This document shows, piece after piece, positions 1 to 5,903 of a stretch of DNA of 28,544 nucleotides; the first letter of the stretch is position 1, and each line of letters opens with the position of its first letter. The notes beneath the pieces are model-generated. The model was given only the letters and a program-made list of their open reading frames with translations. It was not told where the DNA came from and did not search any database. Origin of the DNA: CAYJEQ01 sp964371155 (lineage in GTDB: Bacteria > Bacillota > Clostridia > Oscillospirales > Ruminococcaceae); contig CAYJLI010000030.1 of assembly GCA_964371155.1 (NCBI GenBank), positions 1 to 28,544 on the forward strand, read 5' to 3'. Made by a program: the position numbers and the translations under genes.

Positions 1-1
1 A

Positions 2-1171
2 AACCCCACCTGTTTCAGGGATTTCTTTTTCTGCTTCTTCTACTGCTTCTTCGTCCATAGGCATTTCAAGCTCAATATCCGAGTAGATGAATGAATCTGG
101 GTAGTCATTCATTTGGAATGCTACTGTAAGGTCTTCTTCATCGTAGATTAGCTCTTGATTTTCTCTCTGCATTTTTGCAAAGTCCTCAAGTGTGTACATC
201 ACACCATCTTCCATTGCGTAAATGTGTTGTCCCTCTTCCATGAAGAGCTCCATTACACCGAACTGATGGAATTTAATATTACCGGGGAAGTTTACATAGT
301 CGATATGCGCTTTTGGGTTTGCGTCTTCTATTTCAGCGTGTGGCATAGTGTTAAACGCCATGTATTTATCGCCCTCGGTGTCTATCACTCTTGTGTGGTA
401 GTAGCCGATACCTGTGAAGTAGAATGATGCTCTGTCGTTAGCATCAGCCGCATCGAAGTTTCTTACTGGAGTTGTTAAAAACAGGTCAGCTGTTTCAATT
501 CTCAGGAGTGTTTCAAAATCTTCTGGGTAAATTTCTTCAAAGCCTGATTCGTCAAAGCCGAGCTGTCCGTATCCTTTTGTAGCAAAAAAGTCTGCATTTA
601 GCTGCATTTGGGAAGTTGGATTGCTACGATTTTTGTATATTTGTAGTCTACCTACAAAATCAGTCATATCCACTTCTACATCTTCTTTGATTTGGATTGC
701 TACACCATACCTCAATTCACCGTCAACTGTAAACGGCTCGATTGTAATAGCTTCTACAATATCTTCGCCATCATCTGTATCCCAGATTATATCAGATTTC
801 CAGCGGCTTACATCGTCTTTTGTTACCCTTGTTGTATAAGAAAACTCATTAACAGTGACAGTAGCAGGGTCATCTGTTTGTGTAACTACTAAAAGTGGTG
901 CAACGATTTTATCCCCGGCTTGTAGGTTTTTGACATCAAGGTTGCTTAACCAAATAGAATCATTAAAATCATCACTAACAACGATGTTATCACTATCGAC
1001 TATTAACCAGAAAGGGAAACCAAATAAAATCCCATTCACTCCATCTTCAAAGAAGAGGTCTCCAACCTTTAATTCTGCCTTTGTAGGTATGTTATTAGAT
1101 GCGAAGCTTGTCACGCTCATGCCTGCAAGCATTGCCACTGCAAGTGCAGAAGCTAAAATTTTCTTAAACAT
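2..1171 (-). CDS. Secreted protein of unknown function ending (in view) at a sortase-like IPETG motif; C-terminus beyond the window
   Basis: The reading frame is open from an ATG at 1171 to the window edge, giving 390 visible codons; the stop lies outside. A GGAGG ribosome binding site sits 7 bases upstream of the ATG. Residues 1-25 form a signal peptide: MFKK, a hydrophobic core of Ala, Leu and Val, and a probable cleavage after SFA. The rest is rich in Asp and Glu and looks like an extracellular beta-rich protein; I recognise no domain. The last visible residues (384-389) read IPETGG after a run of Glu and Ala. This resembles the LPXTG-type sorting signal used by sortases, but the hydrophobic segment and charged tail that should follow are not visible. 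The gene is on the same strand as rplA but separated from it by a terminator and has its own promoter. Secretion is well supported; cell-wall anchoring is inference. Confidence 0.8.
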   Translation of the reverse strand, partial: MFKKILASALAVAMLAGMSVTSFASNNIPTKAELKVGDLFFEDGVNGILFGFPFWLIVDSDNIVVSDDFNDSIWLSNLDVKNLQAGDKIVAPLLVVTQTDDPATVTVNEFSYTTRVTKDDVSRWKSDIIWDTDDGEDIVEAITIEPFTVDGELRYGVAIQIKEDVEVDMTDFVGRLQIYKNRSNPTSQMQLNADFFATKGYGQLGFDESGFEEIYPEDFETLLRIETADLFLTTPVRNFDAADANDRASFYFTGIGYYHTRVIDTEGDKYMAFNTMPHAEIEDANPKAHIDYVNFPGNIKFHQFGVMELFMEEGQHIYAMEDGVMYTLEDFAKMQRENQELIYDEEDLTVAFQMNDYPDSFIYSDIELEMPMDEEAVEEAEKEIPETGGV

Positions 1172-1225
1172 TTTTAATTCCTCCATATTTTTGTTTTTTA
1201 TACTGGATAATTTATCCTTAATGGA

Positions 1226-1254
1226 ATTATAACCTATTCGTCATCTTTTTGCAA
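1226..1254 (-). promoter_or_regulatory. Sigma-A-type promoter for the secreted-protein gene
   Basis: On the minus strand a TTGCAA -35 box (1249-1254) and a TATAAT -10 box (1226-1231) are separated by exactly 17 bases. The start codon is at 1171, which leaves a leader of about 50 bases containing a short palindrome, GGATAATTTATCC (1205-1217). Confidence 0.6.
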
Positions 1255-1327
1255 TGGTTTGTTTATATTTTAGACAGTAAAAATCTGTGGAGAAGTAGAT
1301 AGAATTTCCCCTACCCTCTACCTAAAA

Positions 1328-1360
1328 AAATCCGCTTTCGCCAGTGGCGAAAGCGGATTT
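1328..1360 (-). terminator. Intrinsic terminator of the rplK-rplA operon
   Basis: The 15-base arms 1328-1342 and 1346-1360 are perfectly complementary around a 3-base loop. On the minus strand the hairpin ends in a run of seven T. It begins 12 bases after the rplA stop codon, so it ends the ribosomal-protein transcript before the secreted-protein gene. Confidence 0.85.
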
Positions 1361-1371
1361 TAAATGTAAAT

Positions 1372-2070
1372 TTATGCACTAACAAACTTAGCTGGGTTAA
1401 TTTTAACACCAGGGCCCATTGTTGTAGCAATAACGCAGGACTTAACATACTGGCCTTTTGCAGCAGCAGGCTTAGCCTTAACTATTGCAGCCATTAATGT
1501 GTCAAAGTTTTCACCTAATTTTTCAGCACCAAAGGAAACTTTTCCGATTGGGCAGTGGATGATGTTAGTTTTATCAAGACGGTACTCGATTTTACCAGCC
1601 TTAGCTTCTGTTACCGCTCTTGCGATATCAGGTGTAACTGTACCAGCTTTTGGGCTTGGCATTAAGCCTCTTGGGCCTAAGATACGAGCCAAACGACCAA
1701 CTGTACCCATCATGTCGGGGGATGCGATAACTACATCGAAATCCATCCAGTTTTCGTTTTGGATTTTTGCGATTATTTCGTCAGAGCCGATATAATCAGC
1801 GCCTGCTTCTTTAGCCACGCTTTCATTTTCGGGCTTGCAGAATACAAGTGCTCTTACAGTTTTACCAGTACCGTTTGGAAGTACAACCGCACCTCTAACC
1901 TGCTGGTCAGCGTGACGGGAGTCTACACCAAGTCTTACATGGATTTCAACTGTTTCATCAAATTTAGCTTTTGCTGTCTGCACGCAAAGGTCAAGAGCCT
2001 CGTTAGTGTCGTGCAGTTTTGTATTGTCGATAAGCTTTGCGCTATCTATATATTTTTTACCGTGTTTCAT
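1372..2070 (-). CDS. rplA: 50S ribosomal protein L1
   Basis: The 232-residue product has the usual length of bacterial L1. It carries the typical N-terminus MKHGKKYIDSAKLID and the conserved segment GPRGLMPSPKAGTVT near residues 131-145. L1 forms the mobile stalk of the large subunit near the E site and represses its own operon by binding an mRNA copy of its rRNA site. The ATG at 2070 has a strong AGGAGGAG ribosome binding site. The gene follows rplK after a 51-base spacer that holds a probable L1-binding structure (2084-2111), and a terminator follows. rplJ and rplL, which often come next, are not here. Confidence 0.97.
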   Translation of the reverse strand: MKHGKKYIDSAKLIDNTKLHDTNEALDLCVQTAKAKFDETVEIHVRLGVDSRHADQQVRGAVVLPNGTGKTVRALVFCKPENESVAKEAGADYIGSDEIIAKIQNENWMDFDVVIASPDMMGTVGRLARILGPRGLMPSPKAGTVTPDIARAVTEAKAGKIEYRLDKTNIIHCPIGKVSFGAEKLGENFDTLMAAIVKAKPAAAKGQYVKSCVIATTMGPGVKINPAKFVSA

Positions 2071-2083
2071 TGTTTCTCCTCCT

Positions 2084-2111
2084 GTGGTATATAACGGATT
2101 TTTCCTCCCAC
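2084..2111 (-). promoter_or_regulatory. Candidate L1-binding mRNA element in front of rplA
   Basis: Read on the minus strand: an outer arm GTGG, two bases GA, an inner hairpin GGA-AAAA-TCC, the 8-base strand GTTATATA, then CCAC closing the outer stem. The stretches GGTGGGAGG and ATACCAC match the L1-binding helix of E. coli 23S rRNA as I recall it. The closing CCAC directly abuts the AGGAGGAG ribosome binding site of rplA, so bound L1 would cover that site. Autoregulation of this operon by L1 is established in other bacteria; its use here is inferred. Confidence 0.6.
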
Positions 2112-2121
2112 CCGGGGAGCG

Positions 2122-2547
2122 TTAGTCAACTACTTCGATACCCATGCTGCGGGCAGTACCGCATATCATGCTCATTGCTGTGTCAATATTAGCAGCATTG
2201 AGGTCGGGCATCTTGGTTTCAGCTATCTTCTTCACTTGCTCTTTTGTAATTTTTCCAACTTTAGTCTTGTTGGGAACACCTGAGCCGCTCTCGATTCCAA
2301 TCGCTTTCTTAATTAGAACAGCAGCTGGGGGAGTCTTTGTAATAAATGAGAATGAGCGGTCGGCATATACTGTGATTACCACAGGGATTATCAGACCCGC
2401 ATCGTTCTTTGTGCGTTCATTAAATTCTTTTGTGAACGCCATGATGTTTACACCGTGCTGACCAAGAGCCGGACCAACCGGTGGTGCAGGTGTTGCCTTT
2501 CCGGCAGGGATTTGCAGCTTAATAAAGCCGGTTACCTTTTGTGCCAT
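2122..2547 (-). CDS. rplK: 50S ribosomal protein L11
   Basis: The 141-residue product is standard L11 from end to end. The N-terminus MAQKVTGFIKLQIPAGKATP and the Pro-rich segment PPVGPALGQHGVNIM (residues 22-36) form the N-terminal domain contacted by thiostrepton and release or GTPase factors. The C-terminal rRNA-binding domain includes GTARSMGIEV near the end. L11 binds the GTPase-associated centre of 23S rRNA and is needed for RelA-type stringent sensing. A GGAGG site lies 10 bases upstream of the ATG. The upstream spacer carries a probable L1-binding structure, and rplA follows on the same transcript. Confidence 0.97.
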   Translation of the reverse strand: MAQKVTGFIKLQIPAGKATPAPPVGPALGQHGVNIMAFTKEFNERTKNDAGLIIPVVITVYADRSFSFITKTPPAAVLIKKAIGIESGSGVPNKTKVGKITKEQVKKIAETKMPDLNAANIDTAMSMICGTARSMGIEVVD

Positions 2548-2568
2548 CTTTCGTATACCTCCATATTA

Positions 2569-2605
2569 GTGGTTAATTTCGGAACAAATAATTTGCTCCT
2601 CCCAC
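2569..2605 (-). promoter_or_regulatory. Candidate L1-binding mRNA leader in front of rplK
   Basis: Read on the minus strand: GTGG, then GA, then an inner hairpin GGAGCAAA-TTA-TTTGTTCC, then the 8-base strand GAAATTAA, then CCAC. The order and the internal-loop lengths are the same as in the element before rplA. GTGGGAGG and GAAAT recall the L1-binding helix of 23S rRNA. The closing strand lies six bases from the rplK GGAGG site. A second hairpin lies just upstream (2607-2631; nine base pairs with one wobble, 7-base loop), so the whole leader between nusG and rplK is structured. Confidence 0.6.
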
Positions 2606-2630
2606 AGGTTGAGCACTTCATCTGCTCAGC

Positions 2631-3092
2631 CTATTTTTTGGCTAAATAGCCTACATCATAAAGTATTAGNNNNNNNNNNNNNNNNNNNNNNNNNNNNNNN
2701 NNNNNNNNNNNNNNNNNNNNNNNNNNNNNNNNNNNNNNNNNNNNNNNNNNNNNNNTTTCAACACCAAGACGTGAAACTTCTTCCTCTGTGAGAGGTACGG
2801 GCTTAGAGCCAGGACCTACAAAACCTGTTACACCGCGAATATTTCTCACGACATACCATGAATCATCGGTCATTATCATCTTGACAAGCACATAGCCAGG
2901 AAAAAGCTTGCGCTCAACCTCGCGTTTTTTATTGTCCTTATTATACTCCGTAACCATTTCTGTTGGGACTTTTATCTCAGCAAAAAGATCGTGGAGTTTG
3001 CGGTTTTCTACCGCGTTTTGAATGCTGGTTGCCACTTTGTTTTCATAACCAGAATAGGTGTGAATGACATACCACTTAGCAGTTTCAGACAT
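2631..3092 (-). CDS. nusG: Transcription termination/antitermination factor NusG, interrupted by an assembly gap
   Basis: The first 112 residues are a clear NusG N-terminal domain: AKWYVIHTYSGYE near residue 5, then the segments LFPGYVLVKM and RGVTGFVGPG. NusG binds RNA polymerase, changes pausing and termination, and links transcription to the ribosome through its C-terminal KOW domain. That KOW domain falls in 86 N bases (2670-2755) and cannot be seen. The 12 residues read after the gap (LILYDVGYLAKK) do not look like a NusG C-terminus, and family length requires roughly 150-190 missing bases rather than 86. The N count therefore probably understates the gap and the true frame and stop are unknown; the 2631 end is only the stop reached if the count is right. 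It follows secE. Confidence 0.85.
   Translation of the reverse strand: MSETAKWYVIHTYSGYENKVATSIQNAVENRKLHDLFAEIKVPTEMVTEYNKDNKKREVERKLFPGYVLVKMIMTDDSWYVVRNIRGVTGFVGPGSKPVPLTEEEVSRLGVEXXXXXXXXXXXXXXXXXXXXXXXXXXXXXLILYDVGYLAKK
2670..2755. other. Assembly gap (86 N)
   Basis: All bases are N. The gap removes the KOW domain of nusG. Its length is unlikely to be exact, because a normal NusG would need about twice as many bases here. Confidence 0.99.
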
Positions 3093-3115
3093 AACTTAAC
3101 CTCCAATACGCCAAA

Positions 3116-3337
3116 TTATGCGCCAAAGAGTAGATTAACAGCTGTGGAAAGTAGAAAATCCACTCCACCGATTGCAACTGCGGCTATTGCCACAACTACC
3201 ATAACGATAAATGTGTTGTTAACTACCTGCTTTTTTGACGGCCAAACTACTTTCTTTAGCTCACCTTTTACATCGCTGAAAAAACGGCCTAACCTCGCAA
3301 ACAAACCAGGGCGTTTACCTGTGTTTTCTGTTGCCAT
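3116..3337 (-). CDS. secE: Preprotein translocase subunit SecE
   Basis: The product is 73 residues, the short single-span SecE form of Gram-positive bacteria. The amphipathic segment FFSDVKGELKKVVWPSKKQV (residues 19-38) contains the conserved E-x-KKV-WPS-K motif. One membrane helix follows (about residues 42-68). SecE clamps SecY in the SecYEG protein channel. It lies 23 bases upstream of nusG and 21 bases downstream of rpmG, the standard order. The ATG is preceded by a purine-rich AAAGGCGG. Confidence 0.96.
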   Translation of the reverse strand: MATENTGKRPGLFARLGRFFSDVKGELKKVVWPSKKQVVNNTFIVMVVVAIAAVAIGGVDFLLSTAVNLLFGA

Positions 3338-3358
3338 ACTTAAAATCCGCCTTTCGCA

Positions 3359-3508
3359 TTACTTTGTTTCCTTGTGAGCTGTGTGTTTCCTGCAGAATCT
3401 GCAAAACTTGTTCATTTCCAGTCTGTCAGGATCATTTTTCTTGTTTTTCATAGTGTTGTAATTGCGCTGTTTGCACTCTGTGCAAGCTAATGTGATTTTA
3501 ACCCTCAT
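3359..3508 (-). CDS. rpmG: 50S ribosomal protein L33
   Basis: This 49-residue gene has two CxxC pairs, CTEC near the N-terminus and CRFC near the C-terminus, so it is the zinc-binding (C+) form of L33. The sequence begins MRVKITLACTECKQRNY and ends KHTAHKETK, typical of the family. L33 sits near the E site of the large subunit. The ATG at 3508 has an AGGAGGTG ribosome binding site. It is the first gene of the rpmG-secE-nusG-rplK-rplA string and has a good promoter about 100 bases upstream. Confidence 0.95.
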   Translation of the reverse strand: MRVKITLACTECKQRNYNTMKNKKNDPDRLEMNKFCRFCRKHTAHKETK

Positions 3509-3610
3509 ATCGGCACCTCCTGTAAATTCGGATTTTGTTTGCCTCCCTCAGGTTCAAGGGGACTCTATTTGTTTTAGGACATAAAAAATAACCCTTTTGA
3601 GGTAATTAAT

Positions 3611-3640
3611 ACTATACCATATTATATATATATTAGTCAA
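3611..3640 (-). promoter_or_regulatory. Promoter of the rpmG-secE-nusG-rplK-rplA string
   Basis: On the minus strand, TTGACT (3635-3640) and TATAGT (3611-3616) are 18 bases apart. The predicted transcript start lies about 95 bases before the rpmG ATG, leaving a long leader. Confidence 0.6.
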
Positions 3641-3767
3641 GCTTTTTTTTGCACTAATAATTGGGACTTATCCCCTCTAATAAAGGTAATTGTGCACAAG
3701 TTTTGCAAGACATTATTTGACATTAATTCTATTTATAATAAACAATATTTGTTTTTGTCCTTTTTAG

Positions 3768-3796
3768 GTGACAAATGCAGATGTTTATTGTATAAT
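3768..3796 (+). promoter_or_regulatory. Promoter of the PilZ / HD-GYP operon
   Basis: GTGACA (3768-3773) and a perfect TATAAT (3791-3796) are spaced by 17 bases. The predicted start is about 35 bases before the PilZ gene, so the leader is short. It is a vegetative-type promoter, not the sigma-D flagellar type. Confidence 0.6.
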
Positions 3797-3836
3797 TACT
3801 TTATATTGGACTGAAAAGTAATAAGGAGGAAAAACT

Positions 3837-4487
3837 ATGGCTGATTCAATTAACTGGAGCAATATGGTTGGGCATAAAGTTGTTGTGCGTGCACAGCAGG
3901 ATGGCCGATTTCTTTTTGAGAGTAAGGTTGTGGAACAAAATAATAAATTCCACACTATTAGCATAGCACTCAATAATCGTTCTGTAATTGGAAATGCAAG
4001 TAGATTTTCACTTGATATTTTTGCACCTGAGCATATTATAGAATATAATGGCACGCTGCGCAAGGGTGCGGTGATAAATGCCATTGAACTTGCTGTATAC
4101 GGAGGCAGGGAAAAGGATTACCGAACCAGCTCACGATACGATCTTGCAGGTCATGGGAATGTAATAGCGGTAGGCTATGGCGAACAAATAGTTAAACTAC
4201 ATAAACCACTTGAGGTTTTAGTTGAAAATATAAGTGCTAACGGTGTTTTAATTGTTTCTCAACCCTCAGTATTTTTCAAAAAATCGATAGTAAAGCTCTC
4301 TTTAAAGGGAGATGAGTTTTCTGCCATACTCAAATGCGAGGTTGTTCGAATTAAGGATAGAAGCATAAGCTCTACTGAATATGGCTGTAAGCTACTTGAG
4401 AATGATAAAGCCGATGAAGAAGCACTGCCGGAAGAAGAACAGGATGATAATCAGTCCGAGGGCGAGGAGGTAGCTTCAAATGAGTGA
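3837..4487 (+). CDS. PilZ-domain protein, YcgR-like cyclic-di-GMP effector
   Basis: The 216-residue product has a YcgR-like N-terminal half (about residues 10-90) and a C-terminal PilZ domain. Both signature elements that bind cyclic-di-GMP are present: RxxxR as R96-TSS-R100, and (D/N)xSxxG as N131-I-S-A-N-G136. The last 30 residues are very acidic and probably disordered. In the family such proteins act as flagellar brakes or control exopolysaccharide or other outputs on binding cyclic-di-GMP. The ATG has an AAGGAGG site. The stop overlaps the start of the HD-GYP gene by 8 bases, so the two are translationally coupled. No flagellar gene is nearby, so the output is unknown. Confidence 0.85.
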   Translation: MADSINWSNMVGHKVVVRAQQDGRFLFESKVVEQNNKFHTISIALNNRSVIGNASRFSLDIFAPEHIIEYNGTLRKGAVINAIELAVYGGREKDYRTSSRYDLAGHGNVIAVGYGEQIVKLHKPLEVLVENISANGVLIVSQPSVFFKKSIVKLSLKGDEFSAILKCEVVRIKDRSISSTEYGCKLLENDKADEEALPEEEQDDNQSEGEEVASNE

Positions 4488-5601
4488 TTTTAAAACTAAA
4501 TATGTCCCTATATCGATGGACTATCTTTTTAGCGGAATGCGAGTTAAGGATGATATTTTAAACCACACTGGAAAAGTAATTCTGCTTCGCCAAGGCGATG
4601 TGCTCACCCACGCCAAGCTTTTAAGACTTCAGAAATTTAATGATGATAATAAAAGCATATTGGTGTCTTCAAGCACCTTTGATTACCTTGTGGAAAATAA
4701 GCCTACCGAAGCTAAGGTTAAAAAGCTAACTGCCGATGAAAAGATGAATTATAGCGTGGTTATAGACTCCACCACTAATTTTTTAGACACCATCTCAAGC
4801 TCGGGCAAGGTAAACAAAACCCACGCAGTTGGAATCCAAAAAGATATATCCACTAAGATTGATGAACTTGATGTAAAAGATGTAATAGACTGCATTAACG
4901 CACCCAGACCCATGGACGAGTATCTCCAAAAACATATTGCAAATGTAGGTATTGTAAATGGGCTTATCGGGAAGTGGTTAGGGCTTTCAAAAAGCAATAT
5001 TTCCGCTTTGGTGCTTGCAGGTGTACTGCACGATTTAGGTAAAACCAAGATTGACATGGAAATACTAAACGCTCCAAGAACACTTACCAGAGAAGAATTC
5101 GAGGAGATAAAACTGCACCCCAGACATTCATACGATTTAATAAAAGATGATAACACTTTGGATGAAAAGGTTAAGCACGGTGTGCTTTATCATCATGAAA
5201 AGATGGATGGCAGTGGTTATCCCGATGGACTTAAAGGCGATGATATACCAACATTTGCAAGAATAACTGCCGTGTCCGATATATATGATGCAATGATTTC
5301 CAAAAGATGCTACAAGGAAGCTGGAAATCCCCTCGATGTAATAAATCTATTTTCAACAGGGCGTTTCTCTGGACTTGACCCCGTGGTGGTGTCACTATTC
5401 TGTCTTAAAATGACACCGCTGTTCATAGGAAGCGTGGCAACTCTCAGCGACGGCAGGGAGGGCACTATAAAATACATACTACCAAATGACATATCACATC
5501 CGATAGTTAAGGTGGATGGGGAGCTAATCCAAACAAGTGACGAGCTCAGATGTGTGGGCATATCCACCGATACGGAAGTAATTTCCAAGCAGGTTCAATA
5601 A
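4480..5601 (+). CDS. HD-GYP domain protein, probable cyclic-di-GMP phosphodiesterase
   Basis: The 373-residue protein carries an HD-GYP domain at about residues 145-310. H184-D185 occurs in the segment VLHDLGKTK, HPxxS at 213-217, HHE at 238-240 and DGSGYPDG at 243-250. These are the metal-binding and GYP motifs of enzymes that hydrolyse cyclic-di-GMP. The N-terminal 140 residues have no sensor domain I recognise, and there is no membrane span, so the protein is probably cytosolic. A C-terminal segment (about 310-373) follows the domain. Start and stop overlap the PilZ gene by 8 bases, with a GAGGAGG site inside the upstream gene. Hydrolytic activity is inferred from the intact motifs. Confidence 0.9.
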   Translation: MSDFKTKYVPISMDYLFSGMRVKDDILNHTGKVILLRQGDVLTHAKLLRLQKFNDDNKSILVSSSTFDYLVENKPTEAKVKKLTADEKMNYSVVIDSTTNFLDTISSSGKVNKTHAVGIQKDISTKIDELDVKDVIDCINAPRPMDEYLQKHIANVGIVNGLIGKWLGLSKSNISALVLAGVLHDLGKTKIDMEILNAPRTLTREEFEEIKLHPRHSYDLIKDDNTLDEKVKHGVLYHHEKMDGSGYPDGLKGDDIPTFARITAVSDIYDAMISKRCYKEAGNPLDVINLFSTGRFSGLDPVVVSLFCLKMTPLFIGSVATLSDGREGTIKYILPNDISHPIVKVDGELIQTSDELRCVGISTDTEVISKQVQ

Positions 5602-5687
5602 ACTTTGTGGCATAGCTATAAATTATCTATAAAAGCAAATAATTTAGCATCTATGCAAATATACAAATTCCTATGATGAAATTCTAT

Positions 5688-5731
5688 TTGGTGTATTCTC
5701 TCGCCTTCGATGGGGGAATACACCAATATTT
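5688..5731 (+). terminator. Terminator of the PilZ / HD-GYP operon
   Basis: The 11-base arms TTGGTGTATTC (5688-5698) and GAATACACCAA (5716-5726) are perfectly complementary and are followed by TATTTTT. Confidence 0.7.
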
Positions 5732-5755
5732 TTATTATAGAGCTATAATTTATAA

Positions 5756-5788
5756 AATGGTCTTTCCGTCATTGTCGGAAAGACCATT
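5756..5788 (-). terminator. Probable terminator of asnS
   Basis: The 13-base arms AATGGTCTTTCCG (5756-5768) and CGGAAAGACCATT (5776-5788) pair perfectly around a 7-base loop. On the minus strand the hairpin runs into ATTTTATAAATT, a modest T tract. It could also serve the plus strand. Confidence 0.55.
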
Positions 5789-5834
5789 CGTTTATTATAT
5801 CATCAATTCGAAGAGTTTTTGATATTTTGATATT

Positions 5835-5887
5835 ATCCTACCATCACTCTCGGTTTCCGCTAAGCGGTGGGAAAGTGGGTATAGGAT
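5835..5887. repeat. Imperfect palindrome beside the asnS stop codon
   Basis: Nested arms pair here: ATCCTA/TAGGAT outside, CACT/AGTG, then CCGC/GCGG around TAA. It lacks a T run on either strand, so it does not read as an intrinsic terminator. It may be a repeat of the genome or an mRNA 3' end structure. Confidence 0.4.
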
Positions 5888-5903
5888 GGCATGCTAAGAT
5901 ATA

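Larger units (their letters stand above)
3509..3836. other. Divergent intergenic region between rpmG and the PilZ gene
   Basis: This 328-base stretch is AT-rich and holds two outward-facing promoters (3611-3640 minus, 3768-3796 plus). The rpmG leader contains a purine-rich GAGGGAGG but no clear closed structure. I see no gene and no riboswitch in it; in particular, no cyclic-di-GMP riboswitch core stands before the PilZ gene. Confidence 0.6.
5602..5903. other. Convergent intergenic region with three hairpins
   Basis: About 300 bases separate the HD-GYP and asnS stop codons. They hold a terminator for the plus-strand operon, a second hairpin suited to the minus strand, and a third imperfect palindrome next to asnS. 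I see no gene. Confidence 0.6.

Noticed and set aside
3509..3570. A third L1-like site in the rpmG leader (GAGGGAGG ... TCCGAATTTACAGG)
   Set aside because: The outer GTGG/CCAC stem is missing and the match rests on a purine-rich stretch, so it is probably chance.
3790..3836. Cyclic-di-GMP riboswitch before the PilZ gene
   Set aside because: The predicted leader is only about 35 bases, too short for the aptamer, and the conserved core is not seen.
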